From Isoptericola variabilis 225 (GTDB lineage Bacteria > Actinomycetota > Actinomycetes > Actinomycetales > Cellulomonadaceae), in contig NC_015588.1 in NCBI RefSeq assembly GCF_000215105.1, positions 868,001 through 932,000 of the forward strand: a stretch of 64,000 bases of DNA, read 5' to 3'. Within the stretch, counting starts at the first letter, position 1. Each line of letters begins with the position of its first letter. This document shows, one piece after another, positions 7,799 through 16,758 of the stretch. The notes below the pieces were generated by a model. That model was not told the origin of the DNA, searched no databases, and saw only the letters and a program-made list of their open reading frames with translations. A program made the position numbers and the translations under genes.

Positions 7799-9065
7799 GC
7801 GGCACCTCCTCGAGCTGCTCGTCGTCGTGCTGCTCGCGCCAGTCGTCGGGGAGGATGTGGTCGAGCACGTCGTCGACCGAGACCGCGCCGAGCAGGCGCT
7901 TCTGCGAGTCGAGCACCGGCAGGGCGAGCAGGTCGTAGGCCGCGAGCAGGCGCGTCACCCGGCCGATCGGCGCCTCCGGGGTGAGCCACTCGGTGTCGTC
8001 GTCGAGCACCGAGCCGATCGCGGCGTGCGGGGGCTCGCGCAGCAGCCGCTGGAAGTGCGCGACGCCGAGGAACCGGCCGGTCGGCGTCTCGAGCGGCGGG
8101 CGCACGACGAACACCATTGAGGCGAGCGCGGGCGGCAGGTCCTGGCGGCGGATGTGCGCGAGCGCGGTCGCGATCGGCGTCTCCGGACCGAGGATCACCG
8201 GCTCGGTCGTCATGAGACCACCCGCGGTGTCCTCGGCGTAGGCCAGCAGCCGACGGACGTCCTCGGCCTCCTCGGGCTCCATGAGCTCGAGCAGCCGGGC
8301 GGCCTGCTCGTCGGGCAGCTCGTGCAGGAGGTCGGCCGCGTCGTCGGGCTGCATGGCCTCGAGGACGTCGGCCGCACGGTCCGAGTCGAGCGCGGACAGG
8401 ATGGCGACCTGGTCGTCCTCGGGCAGCTCCCCGAGCACGTCCGCGAGCCGCTCGTCGTCGAGCGCGGCCGCGACCTCGAGCCGGCGCACGTCGCCGAGCT
8501 CGTGCAGCGCGTCCGCGAGGTCGGCGGGGCGCAGGTCCTCGTACGCCTCGAGCAGCCGGGCCGCGCCCTGCTCCTCGGCCGACGTCGCGAGCCCGGTGAC
8601 GGCGTCGACCGGCACGACGAGCGTCTCGCCGCGCCGTCGCAGGCCGATGCCGCGCTGGCCATGCCTGCGGCGCACGAACAGCTGGTCGACGAGCCAGTCG
8701 CCCGTGCGCTGGCGGGAGATCGACAGGTCCTCGATGGTCGCCTCGCCCGAGCCGTCCTTGAACCGCACGGTCCGGTCGAGCAGCTCACCGAGCACGAGGG
8801 ACTCCATGGCGCGCTTCTCGAACCGGCGGATGTTCACCAGGCCCGTCGTGATCACCTGACCGCTGTCGATGCTCGTGACGCGCGTCAGGGGCAGGAAGAT
8901 GCGGCGCCGGCCCGGGACCTCGACCACGAGACCGACCGCGCGGGGCGGGCCCTTGGCCCGGACCAGCACCACGACGTCGCGCACGCGGCCCACCTGGTCG
9001 CCGATCGGGTCGAAGACCGGCGTCCCCGCGAGCCGCGCGACGAAAACTCGGGTCGTTGCGCTCAC
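7791..9065 (-). CDS. PRC-barrel / MgtE-N / CBS protein without transporter domain
   Basis: 424 aa. N-terminal PRC-barrel-like segments (GDQVGRVRDVVV, about 18-30), then an MgtE N-terminal superhelical region (LADALHELGDVRRLEVAAAL; LPEDDQVAILSALDSDRAAD), then a CBS pair (GGLMTTEPVILGPETPIATA...SVDDVLDHILPDDW). In true MgtE channels this cytosolic module senses Mg and gates a five-helix pore; here no transmembrane segment follows, so it is not a transporter by itself although often annotated as one. GTG 9065 (VSATTRVFVARLAG) is chosen; the frame to 9209 adds atypical sequence. Probable operon with the DUF1003 gene. Confidence 0.85.
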   Translation of the reverse strand: MSATTRVFVARLAGTPVFDPIGDQVGRVRDVVVLVRAKGPPRAVGLVVEVPGRRRIFLPLTRVTSIDSGQVITTGLVNIRRFEKRAMESLVLGELLDRTVRFKDGSGEATIEDLSISRQRTGDWLVDQLFVRRRHGQRGIGLRRRGETLVVPVDAVTGLATSAEEQGAARLLEAYEDLRPADLADALHELGDVRRLEVAAALDDERLADVLGELPEDDQVAILSALDSDRAADVLEAMQPDDAADLLHELPDEQAARLLELMEPEEAEDVRRLLAYAEDTAGGLMTTEPVILGPETPIATALAHIRRQDLPPALASMVFVVRPPLETPTGRFLGVAHFQRLLREPPHAAIGSVLDDDTEWLTPEAPIGRVTRLLAAYDLLALPVLDSQKRLLGAVSVDDVLDHILPDDWREQHDDEQLEEVPRG

Positions 9066-9135
9066 GCTGGTCAGCCTACGCGGCGGACCGCGAGCCGGTG
9101 TGGTGGCAGGGCCCGGCGTACGACAGACTGGGGCG

Positions 9136-9897
9136 ATGACGTTCAGCCGGTCCAGCGCTCCGCGCGTCCCCACGCCCCCGCGCGGCGACGAGGTCGCCGC
9201 GTACGACACCTACCTCGAGGCCCAGCAGGCCGTGGACTTCCTCTCCGACGAGAAGTTCCCCGTCCAGCACGTGACGATCGTGGGCACCGACCTGCGCATG
9301 GTCGAGCGCGTCACCGGTCGGCTCACGTACGGGCGCGTGGCGCTCGCGGGCGCGCTGTCGGGCGCGTGGTTCGGCTTCTTCGTTGGCTTGCTGCTCACCT
9401 TCTTCGGCGGCCCCGAGGCGGGCGGTGTGATCTTCGCGGCGATCGCGCTCGGCGCCGGCTTCGGCCTGCTGTTCTCGGTGCTGTCCTACGCGTTCACCGG
9501 CGGAAGCCGCGACTTCACGTCCCAGTCGCAGATCGTCGCGTCGACGTACGCGATCCTGTGCGCGACCGAGCATGCCGGCGAGGCCCGCTCGCTGCTCCTG
9601 AAGTCTCCCGGCGGCCTGGGCAAGGCCCGCCAGACGACGACGCCGGCCGCGCCGGTGCGCACGGGACCCGACCCGCGGTGGACGACGCCCACCGGCGAGC
9701 CGCGCTACGGCGCGATGCGACCGGCGTCGGGCACGCCCGCGACGCCGCGGCCGGCGACGCCGGAGCAGGCTTCGGGGCAGACGCCGGAGCAGCGGCCCGA
9801 GCAGCCCGACGACGCGTCCCCGGAGCAGCCCGCGCCGCCCGCGCGCCCGTCGTCGGACCCGTACGCACCGCCGTCGGAGGACGACCGCCGGTCCTGA
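9136..9897 (+). CDS. General-stress-protein-17M-like membrane protein
   Basis: 253 aa. Residues 20-70 (AYDTYLEAQQAVDFLSDEKFP; VTIVGTDLRMVERVTGRLTYGR) match the general stress protein 17M / YflT-like domain. Two Gly-rich hydrophobic helices follow (about 75-95 and 100-125). The C-terminal ~90 residues are Pro/Glu/Arg-rich and low complexity. Actinobacterial relatives are membrane proteins of unknown function. Divergent from the MgtE-N/CBS gene, with about 70 nt between starts. ATG 9136 begins the compact N-terminus. Role in stress is family naming only. Confidence 0.8.
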   Translation: MTFSRSSAPRVPTPPRGDEVAAYDTYLEAQQAVDFLSDEKFPVQHVTIVGTDLRMVERVTGRLTYGRVALAGALSGAWFGFFVGLLLTFFGGPEAGGVIFAAIALGAGFGLLFSVLSYAFTGGSRDFTSQSQIVASTYAILCATEHAGEARSLLLKSPGGLGKARQTTTPAAPVRTGPDPRWTTPTGEPRYGAMRPASGTPATPRPATPEQASGQTPEQRPEQPDDASPEQPAPPARPSSDPYAPPSEDDRRS

Positions 9898-9982
9898 CCA
9901 CGGCTGTCGGTCCCGCCTCGCTGTCGGTGCCACCTCGTAGGGTGGCGCCGGCGGACTCGAGGACCGACGGGGAGGTGGGCGC

Positions 9983-12900
9983 GTGCTGCACGTGCACCGT
10001 TCCGAGCGCGCGGACGCGCTCGTGGCGCCGCTCGCCGCCGTGCTCGCGCCCCCGCCGTCCGACCCGTTCACGCCCGACGTCGTCGCGGTGCCCACGCGCG
10101 GGGTCGAGCGGTGGCTCGCGCAGCGCCTGGCCCACCACCTCGGCACGGGGCCCGACGGCGAGGCCGGCGTCTGCGCCAACGTCGAGTTCGCCTCGCCCGC
10201 CCGGCTCGTCGCCGACGTCGTCGCGCGCCTCGGCGGGCACGACGCCGAGTCCGACCCCTGGCAGGCCGAGCGGTTGACCTGGACGGTCCTCGAGGTGCTC
10301 GACGACGCGGTCGGCGAGGCCTGGGCCGCGCCGCTCGCGCGGTACCTCGGCGCGGACGACGTGGCCGAGGGCACCGCGGGCGACGCCCGCCGCGGGCGCC
10401 GGCTGGGCGTCGCGCGCCGCCTCGCCCGCCTGTTCACCTCGTACGCCGCGCAGCGGCCCGACATGGTCGCCGCGTGGGCGGGGGAGTCCGCCGCGGGGAC
10501 GCCCGACGTGCCGACCGACGTGCCGACCGACGTGCCGACCGACCTCGCATGGCAGGTCGAGCTCTGGCGGCGCGTGCGCGAGCGCGTCGGCGAGCCGGGC
10601 CCCGCCGAGCGGCTCGCGGGCGTCGTGCGCGCCGTCGTGGAGCGGCCGGACGAGGTGGACCTTCCCGAGCGGGTCTCGGTGTTCGGGCCCACGCGCCTGC
10701 CCGAGGATCAGCTGCGGGTGCTGCACGCGCTCGGCGCGCACCGCGACGTCCACCTGTGGCTGCCGCACCCCTCGCCCGCGCTGTGGGACCGCGTCGCGGC
10801 GGCGGGGCCGGCGGCCGCCCGGCGGCGCGAGCAGGTCGTGCATGCGCGTCACCCGGTGCTCGCCTCGATGGCGCGCGACGCGACCGAGCTGCAGGTGCGG
10901 CTCGCGCGCCTCGCCGTCGGCGGCGAGGCGCACGCGCACGCGCACCACCCGGCGCCCGAGCCGCCGTCGACCCTGCTCGGCGAGCTCCAGCGCCGGCTGC
11001 GTGCCGACGACGCCGCGAGCCCGCCGGCCGAGCTCGACCCGGCGGACCGGTCGGTCGAGGTGCACGCGTGCCACGGCCTGGCCCGCCAGGTCGAGGTGCT
11101 GCGCGACGTGCTCGCCGGGCTGCTCGCCGACGACCCGACGCTCGAGCCGCGCGACGTCGTCGTCATGTGCCCCGACGTCGAGGCGGTCGCCCCGCTCGTC
11201 GCCGCGACGTTCGGGCTCGCCGACGGCGACGGCGACGCGGCCGGCGCCGCGCACCCGGGACAGGCGCTGCGCGTGCGCGTCGCGGACCGCTCCCCGCGCC
11301 AGGTCAACCCCGTGCTCATGCTGCTCGCGACGCTGCTCGACCTCGCCGACGGCCGCGTGACCGCCTCGGAGGTGCTCGACCTCGCGGCCTCCGAACCGGT
11401 GCGGCGGCGCTTCCGGCTGTCCGACGACGACCTCGCCCGGGTCCGCGACTGGGCGGTCGAGGCCGGCGTGCATTGGGGCGAGGACGCGTCGCGCCGCGCC
11501 CGGTTCGGGCTGCCCGCCGTCCGGCAGGGCACGTGGGACACGGCGCTCGACCGCATCCTGCTCGGCGCCGCGATGGCCGAGGAGGACCACCGCTACGTCT
11601 CCTCGGCGCTGCCGCTCGACGACGTGGACAGCACCGACGTCGACCTCGCGGGCCGCCTCGCCGAGCTGCTGGACCGGCTCCGCACCGTGCTCGCCGACCT
11701 CGACGGCGCCCGCCCCCGCGACGCGTGGCTCGACGCGCTCGACCGCGCGATCACGCTGCTCGCCGACGCCGCGCCCACCGAGGAGTGGCAGCTGTCGCAG
11801 GCGCGGCGCGTGCTCGCCGACGTGCGCGTCGCGGCGGCCGGGCACGACGGCGTCCTGCTGCGGCTGCCCGACGTGCGGGCGCTGCTGGCCGACCGGCTCC
11901 AGGGCCGTCCGACGCGCGCCGGGTTCCGCACCGGCGCGCTCACGGTCTGCTCGCTCGAGCCCATGCGGGCGGTCCCGCACCGCGTCGTGTGCCTGCTCGG
12001 GCTCGACGACGGCGCGTTCCCGCGCGGGGGTGCCGAGGACGGCGACGACGTCCTGCTGCGCGACCCGTGCGTGGGCGAGCGGGACCGGCGCAGCGAGGAC
12101 CGCCAGCTGTTCCTCGACGCCGTCTCCGCCGCGTCCGAGCGGCTCGTCGTGCTGTACAGCGGGGCGGACGAGCGCACGGGCGCGCCCCGTCCGCCCGCGG
12201 TGCCGGTGGGGGAGCTGCTGGACGCGCTCGACGCCGCGGCGCGCCGGCGTGACGGGCGGCCCGCGCGCGAGCACGTCCTGGTCCGGCACCCGCTGCAGCC
12301 CGTGGACGAGCGCAACTTCGCCGCGGGCGCGCTCGGCCGGCCCGGTCCGTTCAGCTTCGACGCGCACGCGTTCGCGGCCGCCGTGGCGGGCCGCGGCGAG
12401 CGCGTCGACCGGGTGCCCTTCCTGCGCGAGCCGCTGCCGCCCGCCGAGCCCGAGGGACCAGGCGCCCAGGTGGACCTCGACGACCTGGTCGCGGCGCTCG
12501 AGCACCCGGTCCGGTGGTTCCTGCGGCGCCGCCTGCAGGTGTCGCTCGCGGGCGAGGCGGACGACGTCGACGACCGCCTGCCGCTCGAGCTCGAGCCCCT
12601 GGGCCAGTGGCCGCTCGGGGAGCGGCTGCTCGGCGCGCTGCTCGACGGCGTCGAGCCGAACCGCGCGCTCAACGTCGAGTGGCGGCGCGGGGAGGTGCCG
12701 CCCAAGGAGCTGGGCCGCGCCACGCTGCTCGCGGTCCAGGAGAAGGTGCTGCCCGTGGCGCAGGCCGCGCACCGGTACGCGGGCGAGCCGGCGTCGGGCG
12801 TCGACGTCACGGCCGAGCTGCCGGGCGGCGCCGTGGTGACCGGGACGGTCCCCGGCGTGCGCGGCGACGTCGTGCTGCGCTCGACGTTCTCCAAGCTCGG

Positions 12901-13396
12901 GCCCAAGCACCGCCTGCGCGCGTGGGTCCAGCTGCTCGCGCTCGTCGCCGCGCGCCCCGAGACGCCGTGGCGCGCGGTGACGATCGGGCGGGCGCCCGTG
13001 CGCGCGCCGCGCGCCGCCGTCTCGACCCTGCGCACGCCGACCCGTGCGGAGGCGCTGCGGCACCTCGGCGAGCTCGTCGCCCTGCGGGACGCCGCCGCGC
13101 GCGAGCCGCTGCCGCTGCCGGTCGCGTGCGCGTGCGCCTACGCGACGAGCCGCGACGGCGGTGCGGAGGAGGTGCAGGCGCTCGAGGCCGCGTCGCTCGA
13201 GTGGTCGCAGGGCTTCGAGCGCACCGACGACCACCACGTCCTGTGCTGGGGCGCCGGCGCGACGCTGCGCGAGGTCGCGGGCGTCCCCTCGGCCGCCGAG
13301 CGGGCGTGGTGGCCCGAGGAGCGCACGCGGCTCGGGGTGCTCGCGCGGCGCGTGTGGCAGCCGCTGCTCGCGCACGAGGAGACGGTGACGCTGTGA
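9983..13396 (+). CDS. recC: Exodeoxyribonuclease V, gamma subunit (RecC)
   Basis: 1137 aa, the Chi-scanning subunit of RecBCD, a processive helicase-nuclease that resects double-strand ends. N-terminus LHVHRSERADALV with VPTRGVERWLAQRLA is typical of RecC; internal helicase-like folds lack Walker motifs, and the C-terminal region contains the ALEHPVRWFLRRRL block preceding the degenerate nuclease-like domain. Starts at GTG 9983 with GGGGAGG upstream. A 12-nt sequence is repeated three times inside it (PTDVPTDVPTD). Its stop overlaps the recB start by 4 nt, placing recC-recB-recD in one operon. Confidence 0.93.
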   Translation: MLHVHRSERADALVAPLAAVLAPPPSDPFTPDVVAVPTRGVERWLAQRLAHHLGTGPDGEAGVCANVEFASPARLVADVVARLGGHDAESDPWQAERLTWTVLEVLDDAVGEAWAAPLARYLGADDVAEGTAGDARRGRRLGVARRLARLFTSYAAQRPDMVAAWAGESAAGTPDVPTDVPTDVPTDLAWQVELWRRVRERVGEPGPAERLAGVVRAVVERPDEVDLPERVSVFGPTRLPEDQLRVLHALGAHRDVHLWLPHPSPALWDRVAAAGPAAARRREQVVHARHPVLASMARDATELQVRLARLAVGGEAHAHAHHPAPEPPSTLLGELQRRLRADDAASPPAELDPADRSVEVHACHGLARQVEVLRDVLAGLLADDPTLEPRDVVVMCPDVEAVAPLVAATFGLADGDGDAAGAAHPGQALRVRVADRSPRQVNPVLMLLATLLDLADGRVTASEVLDLAASEPVRRRFRLSDDDLARVRDWAVEAGVHWGEDASRRARFGLPAVRQGTWDTALDRILLGAAMAEEDHRYVSSALPLDDVDSTDVDLAGRLAELLDRLRTVLADLDGARPRDAWLDALDRAITLLADAAPTEEWQLSQARRVLADVRVAAAGHDGVLLRLPDVRALLADRLQGRPTRAGFRTGALTVCSLEPMRAVPHRVVCLLGLDDGAFPRGGAEDGDDVLLRDPCVGERDRRSEDRQLFLDAVSAASERLVVLYSGADERTGAPRPPAVPVGELLDALDAAARRRDGRPAREHVLVRHPLQPVDERNFAAGALGRPGPFSFDAHAFAAAVAGRGERVDRVPFLREPLPPAEPEGPGAQVDLDDLVAALEHPVRWFLRRRLQVSLAGEADDVDDRLPLELEPLGQWPLGERLLGALLDGVEPNRALNVEWRRGEVPPKELGRATLLAVQEKVLPVAQAAHRYAGEPASGVDVTAELPGGAVVTGTVPGVRGDVVLRSTFSKLGPKHRLRAWVQLLALVAARPETPWRAVTIGRAPVRAPRAAVSTLRTPTRAEALRHLGELVALRDAAAREPLPLPVACACAYATSRDGGAEEVQALEAASLEWSQGFERTDDHHVLCWGAGATLREVAGVPSAAERAWWPEERTRLGVLARRVWQPLLAHEETVTL
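10505..10540 (+). repeat. Three 12-nt tandem repeats inside recC
   Basis: Three perfect copies of GACGTGCCGACC, encoding Asp-Val-Pro-Thr repeats in a linker of RecC. In frame, so copy-number change would only shorten or lengthen the loop. Confidence 0.9.
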
Positions 13397-16300
13397 GCGA
13401 GACGCTGGACCTCACCCCGCTGGCCCCCGCGGTGTTCGACGTGTGCGGCGAGCTGCCGACCGGCACGACGGTGCTCGAGGCGAGCGCGGGCACGGGCAAG
13501 ACCTTCACGATCGCGGCCCTCGCGACGCGGTACGTGGCCGAGGGCGTCGCCGAGCTGCCGGAGCTGCTCCTCGTGACGTTCGGCCGGGCCGCGACGTCGG
13601 AGCTGCGCGACCGGGTGCGCGACCGGCTCGTGCGCACGGAGCGCGCGCTGCGGTCGCCGGACGCCCGGGAGTCGGCCGACGCCGTCGTGCGGCACCTGGC
13701 CGACTGCGACGACGCCGAGCTGGCCCTGCGGCGTGAGCGGCTCACGCGCGCTCTGTCCCAGTTCGACGCCGCGACGATCGCGACGACGCACGGCTTCTGC
13801 CAGCAGATGCTCACGACGCTCGGCACGGCCGCCGACGTCGACCCGGACGCGAGGTTCGTCCCCGACCTCACCGACCTCGTCGACGAGGTCGTGGACGACC
13901 TGTACCTGCAGCGCTACGCCGACCAGGCCGAGCCCGTGCTGCGGCCGTCCGACGCCCGGCGCGTCGCCGCCGAGGCCATGTCGGACCCCCAGGCGCGGCT
14001 CGAGCCCGCGACGGCCGACCCGGGGTCGCCCGCGGGCCACCGCTACGCGTTCGCGCGCGACGTCGTCGACGAGGTCGACCGGCGCAAGCGCGAGCGCCGC
14101 CTGCTCGACTTCGACGACCTGCAGACGCGGCTGCGCGACGCCCTCGCCGACCCGGCCGGCGGCCCGGCCGCGGCCGCGCGCGTCCGGGCCCGGTACGCCG
14201 TCGTGCTCGTCGACGAGTTCCAGGACACCGACCCGGTGCAGTGGGAGATCCTGCGCACCGCCTTCCACGGCCACCGCACGCTCGTGCTCATCGGCGACCC
14301 GAAGCAGGCCATCTACGCGTTCCGCGGCGGCGACGTCGTGACCTACCTCGCCGCGCGCGCCGACGCCACGACGACCGCCACGCTGGGCCGCAGCTGGCGC
14401 AGCGACGCCCCCCTCCTGCGTGGGCTCGAGACCGTGCTGCGGGGCGCGGCGCTCGGCGACGAGCGGATCGTCGTGCGCCCGCTCCAGGCGCAGCACATGG
14501 GCCGGCGGCTCGACGGCGGCGCGCCCGTGCGGATCCGGCACGTCACGCGCGAGCCGCTCGGCGTGCGGGGCACGCGCAACGCGGCGATCGGCGCGGTCCG
14601 CGAGCTCGTCTACGCCGACGTCGCCGCCGACGTCGTGCGGCAGCTGCGCTCGACGCGGCTGCGCGACGGCGAGGCGTGGCGGCCTCTGCAGCCGGGCGAC
14701 GTCGCGGTCCTCGCGCGCCGCAACGCGGACGCCGCGGCGGTCCGCGACGCGCTCGTGGCGGCCGGGGTGCCGGCCGTCGTGTCGGGGCTGTCGAGCGTGT
14801 TCGGCACGCCCGCCGCCCAGGACTGGCTCACGCTCCTCGGCGCGCTCGAGCAGCCCGGCCACCACGGGCGGGCGGCCGCGCTCGCACTCACGCCGTTCGT
14901 CGGGTGGGACGCGGCCCGGCTCGCCACCGCCACCGACGCGGAGCGCGACGAGCTCTCCGACACCGTGCGCGCCTGGGCGCGCGCGCTCGCCGACAAGGGC
15001 GTGGCGGCGCTCCTCGAGGCCGTCGCGGCGGGCGGCGTCGCCGAGCGGCTGCTGCGCACCGCCGCGGGCGAGCGCACGCTCACGGACGTGCGGCACGTCG
15101 GCCAGGCCCTCCACCTCGCGGCGGTCGAGGGCAGGCTCGGCCCCGCCGCCCTCACGGACTGGCTGCGGCGGCGGATCGCCGAGGCCGGCGAGGACTACGC
15201 CGAGGAGCGCAGCCGCCGCCTCGAGACCGACGCGGCCGCGGTGCAGGTCGTGACCGTCCACGCGAGCAAGGGGCTCGAGTTCCCCGTGGTGTACGTGCCG
15301 TTCGCGTGGGACCGCTACGAGGACAGCCGCCGCCCGCCCGTCGCGCTGCGGTTCCACGACGACCTGGGCGCGCGCATCCTGCACGTCGGCGGCCAGGACG
15401 ACGTGCACCACAAGGCCGCGCTCGAGCGGCACCTCGCGGAGGACCGCGGCGAGGACCTGCGCCTGCTCTACGTCGCGCTCACGCGGGCCGCGAACCAGGT
15501 CGTGACGTGGTGGGCGCCGTCGAACAACTCCGGCCGGGGCGCGCTGAGCCGTGTGCTGCTCGGGGACCACGCCCCGGGCATGCAGCCGCCCGGGCACGTG
15601 CCGCAGCCCACCGACGAGGCCGTGGCGCAGCGGCTCGCGGCGCTCGCGGCGGCGTCGGACGGGACGGTCGCCGTCGAGACGGTCACGGCCCGCCCAGAGC
15701 CGGTGCGGTGGACGGCGCCGGCCGAGTCGCGCCCCGACCTGGGCGTGGCGCGGTTCGACCGACGGCTCGACCTCGCGTGGCGGCGCACGTCGTACAGCGG
15801 CCTCACCGCCGCGGCGCACGAGCACCCCGGGGTCGCGAGCGAGCCCGAGGAGCCGGGCGTGCAGGACGAGGTCGACGTCGCGCTGCGCGGCGCGGCCCGC
15901 GCCGACCACCCGGCGCGCGCCGTCGTGTCGCCCCTGGCCGACATGCCCGCCGGCGCGGCGTTCGGCACGCTCGTGCACGAGGTGCTCGAGCACGTCGACA
16001 CCACCGCGCCCGACCTGCGGGCCGAGATCGCCCGGCGCTGCGCCGAGGCGGGCGCCGCACGCATGCCCGGCGTGGACGACGACGAGCTCGCGGCCGCGCT
16101 CGAGGTGGTGCTGGACTCGCCGCTCGGGCCGCTCGCGGGCGGGCGGACGCTGCGCGAGGTGCGCCCAGCCGACCGGCTGGCCGAGCTCGAGTTCGAGCTG
16201 CCCCTTGCGGGCGGGGACACGCCCCGCGGTGCGTCGCGGCTCGATGACGTCGCGGCGCTCCTGCGCCGCCACCTCGCTCCCGACGACCCCTTCGCGCCCT

Positions 16301-16758
16301 ACCCCGACCTGCTGGAAGCTCTCGGGGAGTCCCGGCTGCGCGGGTACCTCACGGGCAGCATCGACGCCGTGCTCCGGGTGCGGTCCGTGGACGTGGGCCC
16401 CGACGGCGGCCCGCGCTACCTCGTCGTGGACTACAAGACGAACCGGCTCGGCGTGCCGGACGAGCCGCTCACCGCCTGGCACTACCGCCCCGAGGCCATG
16501 GCCGAGGCCATGATGCGCGCGCACTACCCGCTGCAGCTGCTGCTCTACCTCGCCGCGCTGCACCGCTTCCTGCGGTGGCGCCAGCCCGGGTACGACCCCG
16601 ACGTCCACCTCGCCGGCGGGCTCTACCTGTTCGTGCGCGGCATGTGCGGCCCGAGCACGCCGGTGTTCGACGACGGCCCCGCGGGCGTCATGGCGTGGCG
16701 CCCGCCCGCCGGGCTCGTCGCCGCGCTGTCCGCCCTGCTCGACGGGAGGTCGACGTGA
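13393..16758 (+). CDS. recB: Exodeoxyribonuclease V, beta subunit (RecB)
   Basis: 1121-aa RecB: 3'-5' SF1A helicase plus the single nuclease of RecBCD. Walker A ASAGTGKTFT lies near the N-terminus, motif II is VVLVDEFQDTDPVQW, a late helicase motif is VTVHASKGLEFPVVYVP, and the C-terminal RecB-type nuclease has LVVDYKTNRLG with its Asp and Lys. GTG 13393 overlaps the recC stop (GTGA). The frame is open further upstream to 12514, but that part reads recC sequence in the wrong frame. Length is close to that of other actinobacterial RecB proteins. All helicase and nuclease residues I can check are intact. Confidence 0.95.
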   Translation: MSETLDLTPLAPAVFDVCGELPTGTTVLEASAGTGKTFTIAALATRYVAEGVAELPELLLVTFGRAATSELRDRVRDRLVRTERALRSPDARESADAVVRHLADCDDAELALRRERLTRALSQFDAATIATTHGFCQQMLTTLGTAADVDPDARFVPDLTDLVDEVVDDLYLQRYADQAEPVLRPSDARRVAAEAMSDPQARLEPATADPGSPAGHRYAFARDVVDEVDRRKRERRLLDFDDLQTRLRDALADPAGGPAAAARVRARYAVVLVDEFQDTDPVQWEILRTAFHGHRTLVLIGDPKQAIYAFRGGDVVTYLAARADATTTATLGRSWRSDAPLLRGLETVLRGAALGDERIVVRPLQAQHMGRRLDGGAPVRIRHVTREPLGVRGTRNAAIGAVRELVYADVAADVVRQLRSTRLRDGEAWRPLQPGDVAVLARRNADAAAVRDALVAAGVPAVVSGLSSVFGTPAAQDWLTLLGALEQPGHHGRAAALALTPFVGWDAARLATATDAERDELSDTVRAWARALADKGVAALLEAVAAGGVAERLLRTAAGERTLTDVRHVGQALHLAAVEGRLGPAALTDWLRRRIAEAGEDYAEERSRRLETDAAAVQVVTVHASKGLEFPVVYVPFAWDRYEDSRRPPVALRFHDDLGARILHVGGQDDVHHKAALERHLAEDRGEDLRLLYVALTRAANQVVTWWAPSNNSGRGALSRVLLGDHAPGMQPPGHVPQPTDEAVAQRLAALAAASDGTVAVETVTARPEPVRWTAPAESRPDLGVARFDRRLDLAWRRTSYSGLTAAAHEHPGVASEPEEPGVQDEVDVALRGAARADHPARAVVSPLADMPAGAAFGTLVHEVLEHVDTTAPDLRAEIARRCAEAGAARMPGVDDDELAAALEVVLDSPLGPLAGGRTLREVRPADRLAELEFELPLAGGDTPRGASRLDDVAALLRRHLAPDDPFAPYPDLLEALGESRLRGYLTGSIDAVLRVRSVDVGPDGGPRYLVVDYKTNRLGVPDEPLTAWHYRPEAMAEAMMRAHYPLQLLLYLAALHRFLRWRQPGYDPDVHLAGGLYLFVRGMCGPSTPVFDDGPAGVMAWRPPAGLVAALSALLDGRST

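Noticed and set aside
10505..10540. Regulatory tandem repeat in recC
   Set aside because: In-frame coding repeat in a linker; no sign of a regulatory role.
9515..13375. A 1286-codon open frame on the minus strand through the RecC gene
   Set aside because: Antisense shadow of recC: extreme Arg/Ala/Gly bias, no domain motifs. Long shadows are normal at this GC content.
13138..16608. A 1156-codon minus-strand frame through recB
   Set aside because: Antisense shadow; recB on the plus strand has all helicase and nuclease motifs.
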